DNA of 64,000 nt from Methylacidimicrobium fagopyrum (GTDB lineage Bacteria; Verrucomicrobiota; Verrucomicrobiia; Limisphaerales; UBA11358), in assembly GCA_026225255.1 (NCBI GenBank), contig JAMFSJ010000066.1, forward strand, positions 80,781-144,780, in the 5' to 3' direction. The translations under genes and the position numbers were made by a program. Of the stretch, positions 38,293 to 49,500 are shown piece by piece (positions within the stretch are counted from its first letter, which is position 1; every line of letters begins with the position of its first letter). The notes under the pieces are model-generated. The model was not told the DNA's origin. It worked only from the letters and a program-made list of their open reading frames with translations, and searched no databases.

Positions 38293-39683
38293 AAGCGTGG
38301 CCGTTTATTTTTGGAATCGCTTTACTCGCCGGTTGCGCGCGTTTTCAGCCGCAGCCGATGGCGCCGGAACAATCCGCCGCGCAACTCGAAGGGCGTCGAC
38401 TTGATGCCGCCGGACTAAAAAAGTTTCTCGCAGAAAATTCCATGGGCGAAATTAAAACCTGGCCGCTGCGAAAATGGAATTTATCCGAACTGACCCTCGC
38501 CGCCTTTTATTTTCATCCGAGTCTTGAAGTCGCGAAACAACAGTGGCTCGTCGCGTCGTCCGGCATCAAAACCGCGGGCGCGCGACCGAACCCGTCGGTG
38601 ACCGTGACGCCCGGCTACGATTCGCAAATTCCCGGTAATTACAGCCCGTGGCTCGTGCCGGTGACGTTTGATTGGCCCATTGAAACCGCGGGTAAACGCG
38701 GCCAACGGCTGGCCGAGGCGGAAAAAATTTCCGAATCAGCGCGCTATAATTTTATCAGCGCCGCGTGGAAAATTCGCAGCGGCGTCCGCACCGCGTTGCT
38801 TGATTTTATACTGTCCGGCCAACGCGCTGATCTGTTGCAAAAACAATTTTCGGCACAAACGCAGATTGTAAAATTATTACAACAACGTTTGGACGCGGGC
38901 GAAATTTCCCGGCCGGAACTGACGACGGCCAGCATTGCGCTGAATAAAACGCAGTCGGATTTGAACGCGGCGCAAGCCAGCGCGGCCACCGCGAATTCAG
39001 GGTTGGCGGAGGCGTTGGGTGTGACCACCGCGGCGTTGGTGGACGTGCGCTTTAATTTTGATTTTTCCACGCACGACGTCGCGACGTTGACTTCGGCGGA
39101 TGCGCGCCAGCTGGCGTTGCGCTCGCGGGCTGACATTCTTGCCGCGCTCGCGGATTACGCGGCGAGCGAGGCCGACGTGCGTTTGCAGGTCGCCAAACAA
39201 TATCCCGACCTGCATCTCGGTCCCGGTTACGCGTGGAATTCAGGCAACGCGGGCGACAGCCAATGGAGTCTCGGCGTGACGTTGGAGTTGCCGATTCTCG
39301 ACCAAAATCAAGGTCCGATCGCCGAGGCCGAAGCGCGCCGCAAATTGTCCGCCGCGAAATTTATCGAACTGCAATCCCAAGTCATCAATGAGATCGACCA
39401 CGCGGTGGCGGGCTTTCGCGTGGCGCAAACGCAGTTGCAGGTGGGGAAAAAATTGCTCGCATCGCAGCAACAGCAGCAAGCGTCAGTCGCGGCGCAACTG
39501 CAAGCGGGCGCGGGCGATCCCCTGGATTTGCTCAACGCGCAACTGGAGTTGACCAGTGGCCAATTGGCCCAACTTGATAACGCGGCGAATGCGCAAACCG
39601 CTTTCGGCGCGTTGGAAGATGCGTTGCAACAGCCAGGGGATTCCATCAATGCCGTCATTGAAAAAATTGCGCCGGCGAATTAA
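38289..39683 (+). CDS. TolC/CzcC-family outer-membrane efflux lipoprotein
   Basis: 464 residues from ATG 38289, which overlaps the kinase stop and gives a lipoprotein signal (FIFGIALLAGCARF). The frame extends to 38202 but that start has no signal. Two OEP-type repeats with long coiled-coil stretches (QKQFSAQTQIVKLLQQRLDAG; the second near QLQVGKKLLASQQQQQ) are typical of outer-membrane channels of RND systems. It should trimerise and dock with the adaptor and pump encoded next. Confidence 0.9.
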   Translation: MKAWPFIFGIALLAGCARFQPQPMAPEQSAAQLEGRRLDAAGLKKFLAENSMGEIKTWPLRKWNLSELTLAAFYFHPSLEVAKQQWLVASSGIKTAGARPNPSVTVTPGYDSQIPGNYSPWLVPVTFDWPIETAGKRGQRLAEAEKISESARYNFISAAWKIRSGVRTALLDFILSGQRADLLQKQFSAQTQIVKLLQQRLDAGEISRPELTTASIALNKTQSDLNAAQASAATANSGLAEALGVTTAALVDVRFNFDFSTHDVATLTSADARQLALRSRADILAALADYAASEADVRLQVAKQYPDLHLGPGYAWNSGNAGDSQWSLGVTLELPILDQNQGPIAEAEARRKLSAAKFIELQSQVINEIDHAVAGFRVAQTQLQVGKKLLASQQQQQASVAAQLQAGAGDPLDLLNAQLELTSGQLAQLDNAANAQTAFGALEDALQQPGDSINAVIEKIAPAN

Positions 39684-39695
39684 GCACGTGAAATC

Positions 39696-40718
39696 ATGAC
39701 CATGAACGCAGCCAATAAAAGCAGTCGCGATGGAGCGGCGAGCCTTGCTCGTCGCGGATTTTCGTCGCTCGTCATTTTAATTATCGTCATCGCCATAACG
39801 GGCTGTTCCCAATCGGACGATGGAAAAAAATCCGCGCCCGCCGAAAAAGCCGAAGCGGAAGCCAAATTCGGCATCACGCTGGACGCCGCCACGCAAGCGC
39901 GTTTGGGCTTAAAAATTGAATCGCCCGTCGCCCGCCAATGGTCGCCGGAAATAAAGGGTTTTGGTCGCGTGTTGGTTCCCGCGACGCTGGCCGCCGCCGT
40001 GGCTGATTTGGAATCCGCGCGCGCGACGGCGGAAGTTTCCCGTAACGAATACGCGCGGCAAAAAACGTTGGCGGCACAAAACAACGCTTCTATCCGCACG
40101 CTTGAAATCGCGAAAGCCGATGCGACGCGGGACGAACTGGCAGCCAAAACTGCGGTCGCAAAATTTAAACTGGATTGGGGCGCGGCTTTGCTAGAAAGCA
40201 GCGATCGCGAGCAAACCATTTCCAGCATCCTGAACGGCAATGAGAATTTGGTGCAGCTTGATTTGCCGGCCGGTGAAATGGTGTCCTCGCCGCCGATATC
40301 CGCGCGGATACTTGCGTTGGGCAATGAAAACAACTTCGTGAGCGGCAAATTGATTGGTGCGCTGGACGGCGTAAATCCGCAGACGCAGAGTCAAAGTTTT
40401 TTATTTTTGACGCCGCCGAAATCACTGGCTGTCGGCGCGGCGGTGACCGGTTTTCTGAAAACTTCCGGCGATTCGATTAACGGCGTCGTCGTTTCAGCGA
40501 GTGCCATTTTGCGGCACGAAGGTGTGGGTTGGGTTTATGTGCAGACGGAGACGAATCAATTTGTGCGCACGGAAATTCCGCTGGATCGGCCAACGGCTGA
40601 TGGCTGGTTCGTTTCCAATAATTTGTCCGCAACGAATAAGATTGTCGTCGTCGGTGCGCAGGCGGTGCTTTCGGCGGAATTAAGCGGCGGCGGTTTTAAC
40701 ACGGGCGAACGCGATTAA
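39696..40718 (+). CDS. RND efflux periplasmic adaptor (membrane fusion protein)
   Basis: 340 residues from ATG 39696 (ATG 39702 possible). A hydrophobic segment ends in a lipobox-like ITGC (Cys37). A barrel-sandwich/hairpin region follows (ATLAAAVADLESARATAEVSR), then a beta-barrel (ILNGNENLVQLDLPAGEMV) and a membrane-proximal part (SASAILRHEGVGWVYVQTETN). It is somewhat shorter than CusB. It links the outer-membrane channel to the inner-membrane pump, 12 bases after the channel gene and 3 before the pump. It shows no Met/His-rich metal site that I can see. Confidence 0.88.
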   Translation: MTMNAANKSSRDGAASLARRGFSSLVILIIVIAITGCSQSDDGKKSAPAEKAEAEAKFGITLDAATQARLGLKIESPVARQWSPEIKGFGRVLVPATLAAAVADLESARATAEVSRNEYARQKTLAAQNNASIRTLEIAKADATRDELAAKTAVAKFKLDWGAALLESSDREQTISSILNGNENLVQLDLPAGEMVSSPPISARILALGNENNFVSGKLIGALDGVNPQTQSQSFLFLTPPKSLAVGAAVTGFLKTSGDSINGVVVSASAILRHEGVGWVYVQTETNQFVRTEIPLDRPTADGWFVSNNLSATNKIVVVGAQAVLSAELSGGGFNTGERD

Positions 40719-40721
40719 CCC

Positions 40722-43700
40722 ATGCTCCGACGACTCGTTGAACTTGCTTTGGGCGCCCGCGGCGTGGTCATCACATTGGCGCTTGGTTTCATTGGTTACG
40801 GACTGTTCGTCGCAGCGCACGCGAAGCTGGATGTGTTTCCCGAATTCGTCCAACCCCAGGCCACCGTGCAGACGGAAGCGCCGGGGCTCGCGCCGGAACA
40901 AGTCGAGGCACTCGTTACGCGGCCGGTCGAAAACGCATTGAATGGCGCGGGTGATCTCGATTACATTCGCTCGGAATCCATCGCCGGTTTGTCGGTGGTC
41001 ACGGCGGTTTTCAAGGACGGCACGGACATCCATCTGGCGCGTCAAATGATCGCGGAACGGCTCGCGCAACTCGGCGGCGATTTGCCGGTCGGCGTGGCGT
41101 CGCCGAAAATGGAGCCGCTCACGTCGTCCACGATGGACTTGCTGAAGTTTGGTTTGACGTCGCAAAAAGTATCGCCGATGACCTTGCGAAAGTTCGCGGA
41201 TTGGACGGTGCGCCCGCGTTTGCTTTCTGTTCCCGGCGTGGCGGCGGTGAAAATTTTTGGCGGCGAAGTGCGGCAGTTGCAGATCCAAATCAAACCTGAC
41301 CGTTTGCTGGCGTTTAATATTTCGGTGCAAGATGTTTTGAGTGCGGCCAGCGCGGCGACGGGTGTGCGCGGTGCGGGCTTTATCGAAACGGCAGCGCAGC
41401 GCCTCATGCTGCAGACCGAAGGCCAGTCGCTCACGGCCGCGCAACTCGGCGAAATTGTGGTGACGCAACGCGACGGCCACACTATCCGGCTGCGCGAGGT
41501 GGCGAATGTCGTCGAAGGCGCGGAAGCTAAATTTGGCGACGCGCTCATCAACGGCCAATCCGGCGTGCTGATCACCACGGCCAGCCAATACGGCGCGAAC
41601 ACGCTGGAAGTGACGCGCGCCGTCGAAGCAGCGTTGGAAGAATTGAAGCCGGCGTTCGCGGCGGAAGGCATTGACTACACGCCATCGCTGCATCGTCCCG
41701 CGACATTCATCGAAATCGCATTACGTAATATGAAAACATCGCTGCTACTCGGCGCGGTGTTGGTGGCGATCGTGCTGTTTTTATTTTTACTGGATTTGCG
41801 AACGGCGTTGATTTGTTTCACGGCTATTCCGTTGTCGCTGCTCGCGGCGGTCGTGGTGCTGGATTATTTTGGCGTGACGCTGAACACCCTGACGCTCGGC
41901 GGGCTCGCCGCCGTTCTCGGCGTGGTGGTGGATGACGCAATCATCACTGTGGAAAATATTTTGCGGCGTTTAAGAGAGCGCCGCTCGCCGGATCGGCTCA
42001 TTTCAAATCATGCCGCTAATCAAAATCAGGCGATCAGTGCACCGGCGGAAAATATTTTCAACGTCATCCTGAATGCCACGCTGGAAGTGCGCAATTCAGT
42101 CGTTTACGCCACGTTCGTCGTCGCGCTGGTTTTCGTGCCGGTATTAACGATGACCGGCTTGCAGGGGAAATTTTTCGCGCCGCTCGGCGTGGCGTTCATA
42201 CTCGCCAATCTCGCGTCCTTGTTCGTCGCGCTCACGGTCACGCCCGCGCTATGTTTCGCTTTGTTAGCGCGTTCGCAGCCGCGGGAGGAACCCAATTATT
42301 TGCGCCGGCTAAAATTAATTCATCGCCGCGTGCTCGAAAAAATCGGCAGTTATCCCAAGACGATGCTCGCAGTCGCGACCGCTTTATTCATCGCGGCCTT
42401 GGCGACATTGCCGTTTTTTGGCGGCGAATTTTTGCCGAGTTTTCGAGAAGGCCATTTCGTCGTCGGCATCACGATGGCGCCGGGAACGTCGTTGCCGGAA
42501 ATGAAACGGATGGGGGAACGGATTTCGGCAGAGTTACTGAAAATTCCGGCGATCCAAACGGTGTCGGAACAGATCGGTCGCGCGGAAGGCGGCGAAGATA
42601 CGTGGGGCTCGCATCGCGGCGAAATGCACGTCGAACTTAAACCGGACGCAGGCGTGGATCAGGAAAAAGTGCAGAATGAAATTCGCGACGCGCTCGCGAA
42701 ATTTCCCGGCGTCCAGACGGAGGTATTGACGTTCCTCGGTGACCGTATTGGCGAAACCATTTCTGGTGAGACCGCGCAAGTGGTGGTGAATATTTTTGGC
42801 GACGACCTCGACGTGTTGGATGCGAAGGCGAATGACGTGCCGCCGTATTGAGCAAAATTTCCGGGGCCGCCGACGTGCAGGTTTCCGCGCCGCCCGGCGC
42901 GCCGCGTGTGATGATCCGGCTGCGTCCCGACCGTTTGACGCAATTCGGTTTTCGTCCGCTCGAAGTGCTGGAAGCCGTCCGCACCGCGTATCAAGGCGAG
43001 GTCGTGGCGCAAACTTACGAAGGTGAAAAAGTTTTTAACGTGGCGGTGATGCTGGAGCCGTCCGCGCGGCAGGCGCCCGAAACCATTGGCGATTTGCTCA
43101 TCAACAATCCGGCCGGCGACCGGCTGCCGCTGAAACAACTGGCCGATATTTTTCTGACGACCGGACGTTATGCCATTTTACACGATGGCGCGCGGCGGCG
43201 GCAGACGATTACTTGCAATCCACAAGGCCGCGACGTGGCGTCATTCGTCGCGGACGCGCAAAAGCAAATCGCGGCGCAGGTGAATTTCCCCGCCGGAGTT
43301 TACGCGGAATTTAGCGGCGCGGCGGAAGCCCAAAAAACGGCGCAAACGGAATTGCTGTTGCATTCGCTACTCGCAGCGGCGGGAATTATTTTGCTGTTGG
43401 CCATGGTTTTTCGCAAAGCCAGCCATCTGTTACTCGTGCTGGCAAATTTGCCGTTCGCGCTGGTCGGCGGCGTGCTAACGATTTTTCTCGTCGGTTATTT
43501 TGGCAGCGCCGGACAAGGCTCGTTGTCGCTCGGCACGCTGGTTGGGTTTGTGACGTTGTTCGGTATCACGCTGCGTAATTCCATCATGATGATTTCGCAT
43601 TTTGATCATTTGGTGAACGAAGAGAATTTACCGTGGGGAATCGAAACCGCCCTCCGCGGCGCGACGGAACGACTCATTCCGATCCTGATGACGGCGCTGG

Positions 43701-43876
43701 TGACGGCGCTTGGATTATTGCCGCTGGCGCTCGGCAGTGGCGGGGCCGGCCGCGAAATCGAAGGTCCGATGGCGATCGTAATTCTGGGCGGATTGGTGAC
43801 TTCCACCGCCCTGAATTTATTGGTGTTGCCGACGTTGGCGCTACGTTATGGAAATTTCTCGCACCGTCGGATTTAA
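40722..43876 (+). pseudogene. RND pump (CusA/CzcA family) split by one-base frameshift
   Basis: Two reading frames together make a complete pump. Frame 1 (40722-42851, 709 residues) covers the first transmembrane block, porter domain and TM4 acidic pair (GVVVDDAIITVENI). Frame 2 (from 42848 to 43876, 342 residues) covers the rest, through the second transmembrane block. At 42837-42840 the sequence reads GTGCCGCC; adding one G (GTG GCC GCC GTA TTG AGC) restores a continuous protein of about 1051 residues, the normal family length. So one G is missing after 42839. It may be a real loss of pump function or an assembly error; the rest of the gene is undamaged, which favours a recent or technical change. 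Confidence 0.9.
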
Positions 43877-43938
43877 ACGTGGGGCCGTTTTTCGGATTGG
43901 CACGCGGCGGGATTCTGCAATGCTTTCCGCAAGGTCGC

Positions 43939-44919
43939 ATGAACATCCTCGAAGTCAAAAATCTAAAAGTGCATTTTCCCGTCCAACGCGGGCTGTTCAG
44001 TCGCGGACACGAATCCGTGAAGGCCGTGGACGGCGTTAGTTTTAATATCGCCGCCGGCGAAACGCTCGGGCTCGTCGGCGAAAGCGGTTGCGGCAAATCT
44101 ACGTTGGGTCGTGCGATCATGCGGTTGGTGGAGCCGACGCACGGCGAAGTTTTTATGGACGGCGAAGACATCACGCGCCTGAACGGTTCCGCGTTGCGTT
44201 CGCGGCGGCGTAAATTCCAGATGATTTTTCAAGACCCGTTCGGCTCGCTCAATCCGCGGATGACGATCGAGCAAATCATCGGCGAAGCGCTGGACATCCA
44301 CCAGCTGGCCGATGGTTCCTCCGCGCGGCAAAAAAGAATTTTTGAATTACTGAAAGATGTCGGGCTCGACCCGATTTATGCGCAGCGTTATCCACATGAA
44401 TTTTCCGGCGGTCAACGTCAGCGCATCGGCATCGCCCGCGCGTTGGCGGTGGAACCGAAGCTGATTATCTGCGACGAACCTGTGAGCGCGTTGGACGTTT
44501 CGGTGCAGGCGCAGATCATAAATTTGCTTGGCGATTTGCAACAGAAACACGGCATTGCGTATCTGTTTATCGCGCACGATCTGGCGGTGGTCGAACACAT
44601 CAGCCGGCGCGTGATGGTGATGTATCTCGGAAAAATCGTAGAAAAGGCGGACGCGAAAAATATCATCCGCCAGCCGCAGCATCCTTACACGCAGGCGTTG
44701 ATCTCAGCCGTGCCGGAAGTGGCTCCGGATTCCAAGCGGCAACGAATTGTTTTGCCGGGCGATGTGCCGTCGCCGATTCATCCGCCGAGTGGTTGCCCGT
44801 TTCATCCGCGCTGTCCGATGGCGGAAGGAAAATGTAAAACGGAAGTTCCCGCTTTTCGTGAGGCGGCGGAAAATCACTTTGCCGCCTGCCATTTTGCGGG
44901 TCAGAAAATCGCGGCGTAA
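43939..44919 (+). CDS. oppF: Oligopeptide/dipeptide ABC transporter ATP-binding protein (OppF/DppF type)
   Basis: 326 residues from ATG 43939; the frame extends to 43633 inside the pump gene but the family start is [10 protein letters not shown]. Walker [12 protein letters not shown], signature [10 protein letters not shown], Walker [16 protein letters not shown]-loop IAHDLAVV, and the C-terminal oligopeptide-transporter module with paired Cys ([16 protein letters not shown]). It normally works with a second ATPase (OppD) and two permeases, none of which is nearby, so it is an orphan unless its partners are elsewhere. It lies 62 bases after the RND pump on the same strand. Confidence 0.92.
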   Translation: MNILEVKNLKVHFPVQRGLFSRGHESVKAVDGVSFNIAAGETLGLVGESGCGKSTLGRAIMRLVEPTHGEVFMDGEDITRLNGSALRSRRRKFQMIFQDPFGSLNPRMTIEQIIGEALDIHQLADGSSARQKRIFELLKDVGLDPIYAQRYPHEFSGGQRQRIGIARALAVEPKLIICDEPVSALDVSVQAQIINLLGDLQQKHGIAYLFIAHDLAVVEHISRRVMVMYLGKIVEKADAKNIIRQPQHPYTQALISAVPEVAPDSKRQRIVLPGDVPSPIHPPSGCPFHPRCPMAEGKCKTEVPAFREAAENHFAACHFAGQKIAA

Positions 44920-44962
44920 TTTAATTCCCTGTCACTAGCCGCAAACCACCGGCAGCGCGCTT

Positions 44963-45433
44963 TTACGGATTCGCTGGCGCATTGGTTTCCGCCGGACCGG
45001 TGCCGAGTTGGAAATCATGCTGGCCTTTGATTTTTCCGGCACTGACAAAAAGCCGATAAATCACGTTCGTTTCTAATTCTCCCGCGTGCTCCCCTGGGAC
45101 AGCGGGCTTCATGCCGCGAATGGTCCGGCCATAAGCGAAATCCCGCAACGGCACGGAATTGGAACTGGAAACCAGATGCCAGACGGGCAGGACGTGCGGG
45201 TCTTTTTCAAAGGCCGCGAGGGGAACAATTTTGAGCTCGGTCAGGCCGATTTGCTTATTCATCCCAAACAATAAGGTCGGTTCGTTGTCCGCTCCTTTGC
45301 GCCGATAATGCATGTCGCGGACCGTGTGAAAAATTTGCACCGTGTTGGGTTTGAACCAATCGGTAAAATAAATCGCATAGACCGTCGCCAGCACGAGCAC
45401 GATGATGAGGGATAACCAATTCTTTTTTGTCAT
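44963..45433 (-). CDS. Small membrane-anchored protein of unknown function
   Basis: 156 residues from ATG 45433; a longer in-frame start at 45478 would place residues before the membrane helix. One N-terminal transmembrane segment (WLSLIIVLVLATVYAIYF) is followed by a probably periplasmic domain with IVPLAAFEKDP and LPVWHLVSSSNSVPLRDFAYG. The C terminus is Asn/Ala/Pro-rich. I recognise no family. It is divergent from the pseudopilin at 45510 and convergent with oppF. Confidence 0.7.
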   Translation of the reverse strand: MTKKNWLSLIIVLVLATVYAIYFTDWFKPNTVQIFHTVRDMHYRRKGADNEPTLLFGMNKQIGLTELKIVPLAAFEKDPHVLPVWHLVSSSNSVPLRDFAYGRTIRGMKPAVPGEHAGELETNVIYRLFVSAGKIKGQHDFQLGTGPAETNAPANP

Positions 45434-45509
45434 AATCAATAAACTTGTAACGCGCCAGCCCTGGGCAGCGTCGAACATGGGGTCAGACGCTGCTCGCGGC
45501 TCTTAGGTT

Positions 45510-46295
45510 ATGAAAATAAATCAGTCATCTTATTTCGGCAAACGCGGACTTTTAAAAAGTTTTCGCGTGGGTAACGCTTTTACTTTGATCGAATTGCTGG
45601 TGGTCATCGCTATCATCGCGATTCTGGCGGCGATGTTACTGCCCGCGTTGGCGAAGGCGAAAGAATCGGGCAAACGCGTCGCCTGTCTGAACAATGTCCG
45701 CCAATTGAGCCTCGCCGTGCATATGTATGTGGACGATAGCCAAGGCTTTTATCCGCCGCGTTCCACCACCAATCGCTGGCCGAGTCTGCTCTACGAAACT
45801 TACGGCCGGAGTGCCAAGCTGTTGCTGTGCCCGAGCGAACCCGGTGCCGCGCCGCTCAGTGATGGCCTGAGTTCGTCCAACAATGTGGCGGACGCCGCGC
45901 CGCGCAGTTATTTCATCAACGGTTGGAATGATTATTTTGCCAGCCAACATCCCGATACCGATACGCTGGGATTAAACGCGGGCGATGCCATGCGGGAAAC
46001 GGCGATTTTGCATGCGAGCGAAACGGCGGTGTTCGGTGAAAAAATGACGGGTAAGGGCGATTTTTACATGGACCTCAACGAGGGCGAATGGGGTAATGAT
46101 TTTGGCGGCGTTCTCAATCAGAGCAGCCACAGTTCGACGCCGACCGATCGCGCTTCCGGCACCGGTTCCGGCGGTTCCAATTACGCGCTGGCTGATGGCA
46201 GTGCCCGCTACATTAAATTTCCACAAGTGCTGGAGCCGCTGAATATGTGGGCGATCAGCGATGCCAGCCGGACGGCGTATCAGGCGAATTATTAA
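45510..46295 (+). CDS. Pseudopilin-like protein (stand-alone)
   Basis: 261 residues. The prepilin leader has Ala23 before the cut ([11 protein letters not shown]), Glu at mature position 5 and a canonical helix. The soluble domain has LLLCPSEPG and a C-terminal [15 protein letters not shown], which keeps the DG motif but has no His at the usual -10 position. Unlike the other three it does not follow a giant exoprotein. Function is unknown. Confidence 0.85.
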   Translation: MKINQSSYFGKRGLLKSFRVGNAFTLIELLVVIAIIAILAAMLLPALAKAKESGKRVACLNNVRQLSLAVHMYVDDSQGFYPPRSTTNRWPSLLYETYGRSAKLLLCPSEPGAAPLSDGLSSSNNVADAAPRSYFINGWNDYFASQHPDTDTLGLNAGDAMRETAILHASETAVFGEKMTGKGDFYMDLNEGEWGNDFGGVLNQSSHSSTPTDRASGTGSGGSNYALADGSARYIKFPQVLEPLNMWAISDASRTAYQANY

Positions 46296-46417
46296 AAAAA
46301 TTCGGCGGCGTAACCGCTGCCGAAAACCCAGTGGTGATTTTTAAAAAACAAATCACTTTTACCGAAGTTTCCGATTGCAATGTCGTTCCCGCATGGCATC
46401 CTCTTCAAACCTAATGT

Positions 46418-46494
46418 CGGGGCGTAGCGTAGGCTGGTAGCGCGCTTGGTTCGGGTCCAAGAGGTCGTGAGTTCGAATCTCACCGCCCCGACCA
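46418..46494 (+). tRNA. tRNA-Pro (CGG)
   Basis: A 77-base cloverleaf: acceptor CGGGGCG pairs with CGCCCCG, the D-arm has GGCTGGTAGC, the anticodon stem CTTGG/CCAAG encloses TTCGGGT (anticodon CGG at 46452-46454), and the T-arm has GTTCGAATC. CCA is encoded at the 3' end. There is no integrase or duplicated 3' end nearby. Confidence 0.97.
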
Positions 46495-46548
46495 TTTTAG
46501 GGAACTTCACCAGCCAGTTTTTCACCTTTCGCTCACGTTTGAATCCGC

Positions 46549-49500
46549 TTACAACCAAAGTATCGGCTGCGTGATGGCAATATTGCGGCGGACTTCTTCG
46601 TTCGTTGGATCAGGCTCCAGTTTTTTCCAGAGCTCCAGATACTTGGGTTGATGCAACGCCCGTCCGGCGAATAAGAGACTCGGTTGTCGCGCGGGCCAAC
46701 CTTCCCAGGCCTGAACATCCGGCGCTTTGGGCCAGGTGGATTTATCGGCGAGATAGGGATACATAAATTGGATGGCCGCACCGATGCTGCGTCCGTCGGC
46801 CAACGCGAAGTGCCAAAGATTTTCTTTGGGCGTGGAAAGCACTTCGCAGAGGGTGACTAAGTTATCCAATTGAAAGATGGAATAGCCGTAGGGCTTCGTG
46901 CGTTTTAGTTCGAGTGGAAAACTTCCATCCACTGCCATCTGGTTGGGGAGAAAAACTTCTTTGAACTGACGACGACATTCAGTGAGCTTGGTTTCGTCGC
47001 CGGTGAAGCGCGCAAACACGGCGACTTGCAACCAATAGGCGACGGCGTGATTGTTGGCCGCGGTGCCCTCAGTTCGACCGTTCTTGCTGGTGACCATCCA
47101 ATCGGCCAACGCCTGAAACCATTGTTTCAGGCCGGTCAACACTTCGGTCGGAAAGGCGGATGATGTTTGCAGCGCCGTAATCGCCGGTGGAATTTCGATC
47201 AAGTGCAAACCGTCAATGATGCCCCAACTGCGTCCAGGTGTGCTGCCGGGAATGGCTTGTGCGTATTGCAGATTCGGGTTCATCCGCGTGGCCGGGTCGA
47301 GGAAAAAGACCCGCAATAATTCCGCCGCCTTCGCCGCATAACGATTGTCGCCGGTGATTTTATAGGCCGCGCCCAAAGCCGCCACCGCGTCGCTGAGTTC
47401 GCGGATGGCCTGACGATGTTGCGAAAAATTTCCGGGATTAGATTGGCCGTCGCGGTTGATGTAAGGCAATCCGTCGGGCTGGTTGGGATTAGGCCAGAAG
47501 TAATCAGCGTTGGAATAAAAATCATTCGTTCCACCTTCGCTCAAATTAGCACGATACTTAGTGATGGTCGGAGGTTCAAGCGTCAGCGCGGCGGCGGCGG
47601 CTTGCAGGATGCGGAGGCGATCAATCATTGCTATGTCGATCGCCAAATTGTCAGCGGCGGGTGCGTTCGTTACTTCCAAAAACTGGGTGGGCAAGTTCTC
47701 GCTGGAAACGGAAGCCACGGCTTTATCGCCGGTGAAATGCAAGCTGATCTGCGCGCGGCCATTGTAGAGTTGCACGCTGCGTGAACTGGTGGAAGTGCCG
47801 AGATCATCGAGTAATTGCGCATCGCCCGTCAGGCCGAAACGGATCACATTTGCGGCGTCCAAACAGGGCGTGCCACTGTGATCAAAGACGCGCGCTTCGA
47901 TGGTGACGACGTCGTTGCTTTGGGCGATTTGTCGGAGCGTTAACTGTGTCGGCTTAGTCCACGTCGCGGTTTGATATTCAAAGGTGAGGTCATCGCTCAC
48001 TTCAACGCCAGCGCGTTTGCCAACCGCGCGGAGAGTATTTGTTCCCGCCTTTAAAGGGACGAGCCAATGCAATCCCGCGGCCGGATAATCGGCCAGATCG
48101 CGATGTTTTACACCGGCGGAAATACCATTGACCCATAATTCCACATCGCGGCAGTTAGAGAACACTTTGATTAACTTAGCTTCATCGGGTTTGCCCCAAC
48201 GCGTCTGCCAAGTATGACCGAAGATATGCAGCATCGGTTTATCCGCCCAGTAACTCTGGAAAACGAAGTAACCTTCTTTCAACGTCCCGTCGCGCTCGAC
48301 CAAACCTTTTTGATTCACGCGCGGCACGGGGTTTTCCGGGCGCAACGGCGTGGCAAAATCTTTAAAGATCCACTGCGCAGTCCCCGTCAGGTTGGTCATG
48401 GATTCCTGCTCTTTCAGATACCAATCGAATAAGTCACAGATATAACTCTCGGACCAATCGCTATCGCTGGAAGCGCGGGCGGAGCCGCCTTTGAGTTTAT
48501 AAGCATTGCCGATTTCGGCGGTTCCCTGGCCGGTGGCGACGTGTCCTAAAAACTTTTCCGGCTCTTCAGAAAAGCGGCGCGCGTGACTGTCGCCGCCCCA
48601 TTCGGCGTGGAAAAAATGCGGCACGGATTTGATGGCGCGTTCCAAGGTGGAGCGATATTCCACATATTGGCCGTTATACCAGCCCGCCCAAATGCTCGGT
48701 GAATACACGTCGGGAATGTCTTTGCAAATATCGCAGTAACGAATGCATGTCTTGCGCGACGGATCGAGTTGATGCGCGAGATTATTTAACTCGATCATGA
48801 ACGCGCGGACGCCATTCGTGTTAAAAGTTTCAAAATCGCCCGGCCAACCATTTTCATTACCCAGACCCCAGAGAATCACGGAGGGATGATTGAAGTGCTG
48901 ATCAATCATGTTACGCAACATATCGCGACCTTGTTGTTGATAGCTCGTGCCGCCAATGCCGCCGCGACACCACGGAATTTCTTCCCATACAAGGAGGCCG
49001 AGTTGGTCGCATAGCTCCAAGACCTGGGGTGATTGTTGATAATGACTTAGCCGGACAAAGTTTGCGCCCATATCTTTGATCTGGCGAAAAGTCTGGCGGA
49101 CAATTTCGTCCGGCACCGCCGCGCCGACCCCCGCGTGATCTTCATGATATTGCGTGCCGCGTAATAATAGTCGCTCGCCATTTAATTTGAACGGGCCGTG
49201 ATCGACCCATTCAAACGAGCGGATGCCAAAGTGATCGGTGAGTTGTTGGGTGCTATTTTCCGATTTAAGCGTGACGATGCAGCGATAGAGGGCAGGGGAC
49301 TTCGGCGACCACAATTGCGGCTTGGAGATTTCAAAGTTAGTAAGTTCGGCAAGTTCTGACCACGGCGCATTCGTGCTGGTCTTGGAATAAACAACTTTGC
49401 CGTCGGGGTCGCTAACTTCGATTTGCAAGGTTACTGCGTTGATTGACTTGGTAGGATTGTAGAGCCGTGCAGAAATTTTTGCGGTGGCGATTCCATCGGC

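Noticed and set aside
40680..41693. 337-residue frame opposite the RND pump
   Set aside because: Arg/His-rich antisense shadow; the pump frame has clear conserved motifs.
42830..42860. Programmed frameshift in the RND pump
   Set aside because: No slippery heptamer, no stimulator structure and no known RND example; a lost base is simpler.
46418..46494. tRNA-Pro as an integration site of a mobile island
   Set aside because: No integrase and no duplicated tRNA 3' end in the window.
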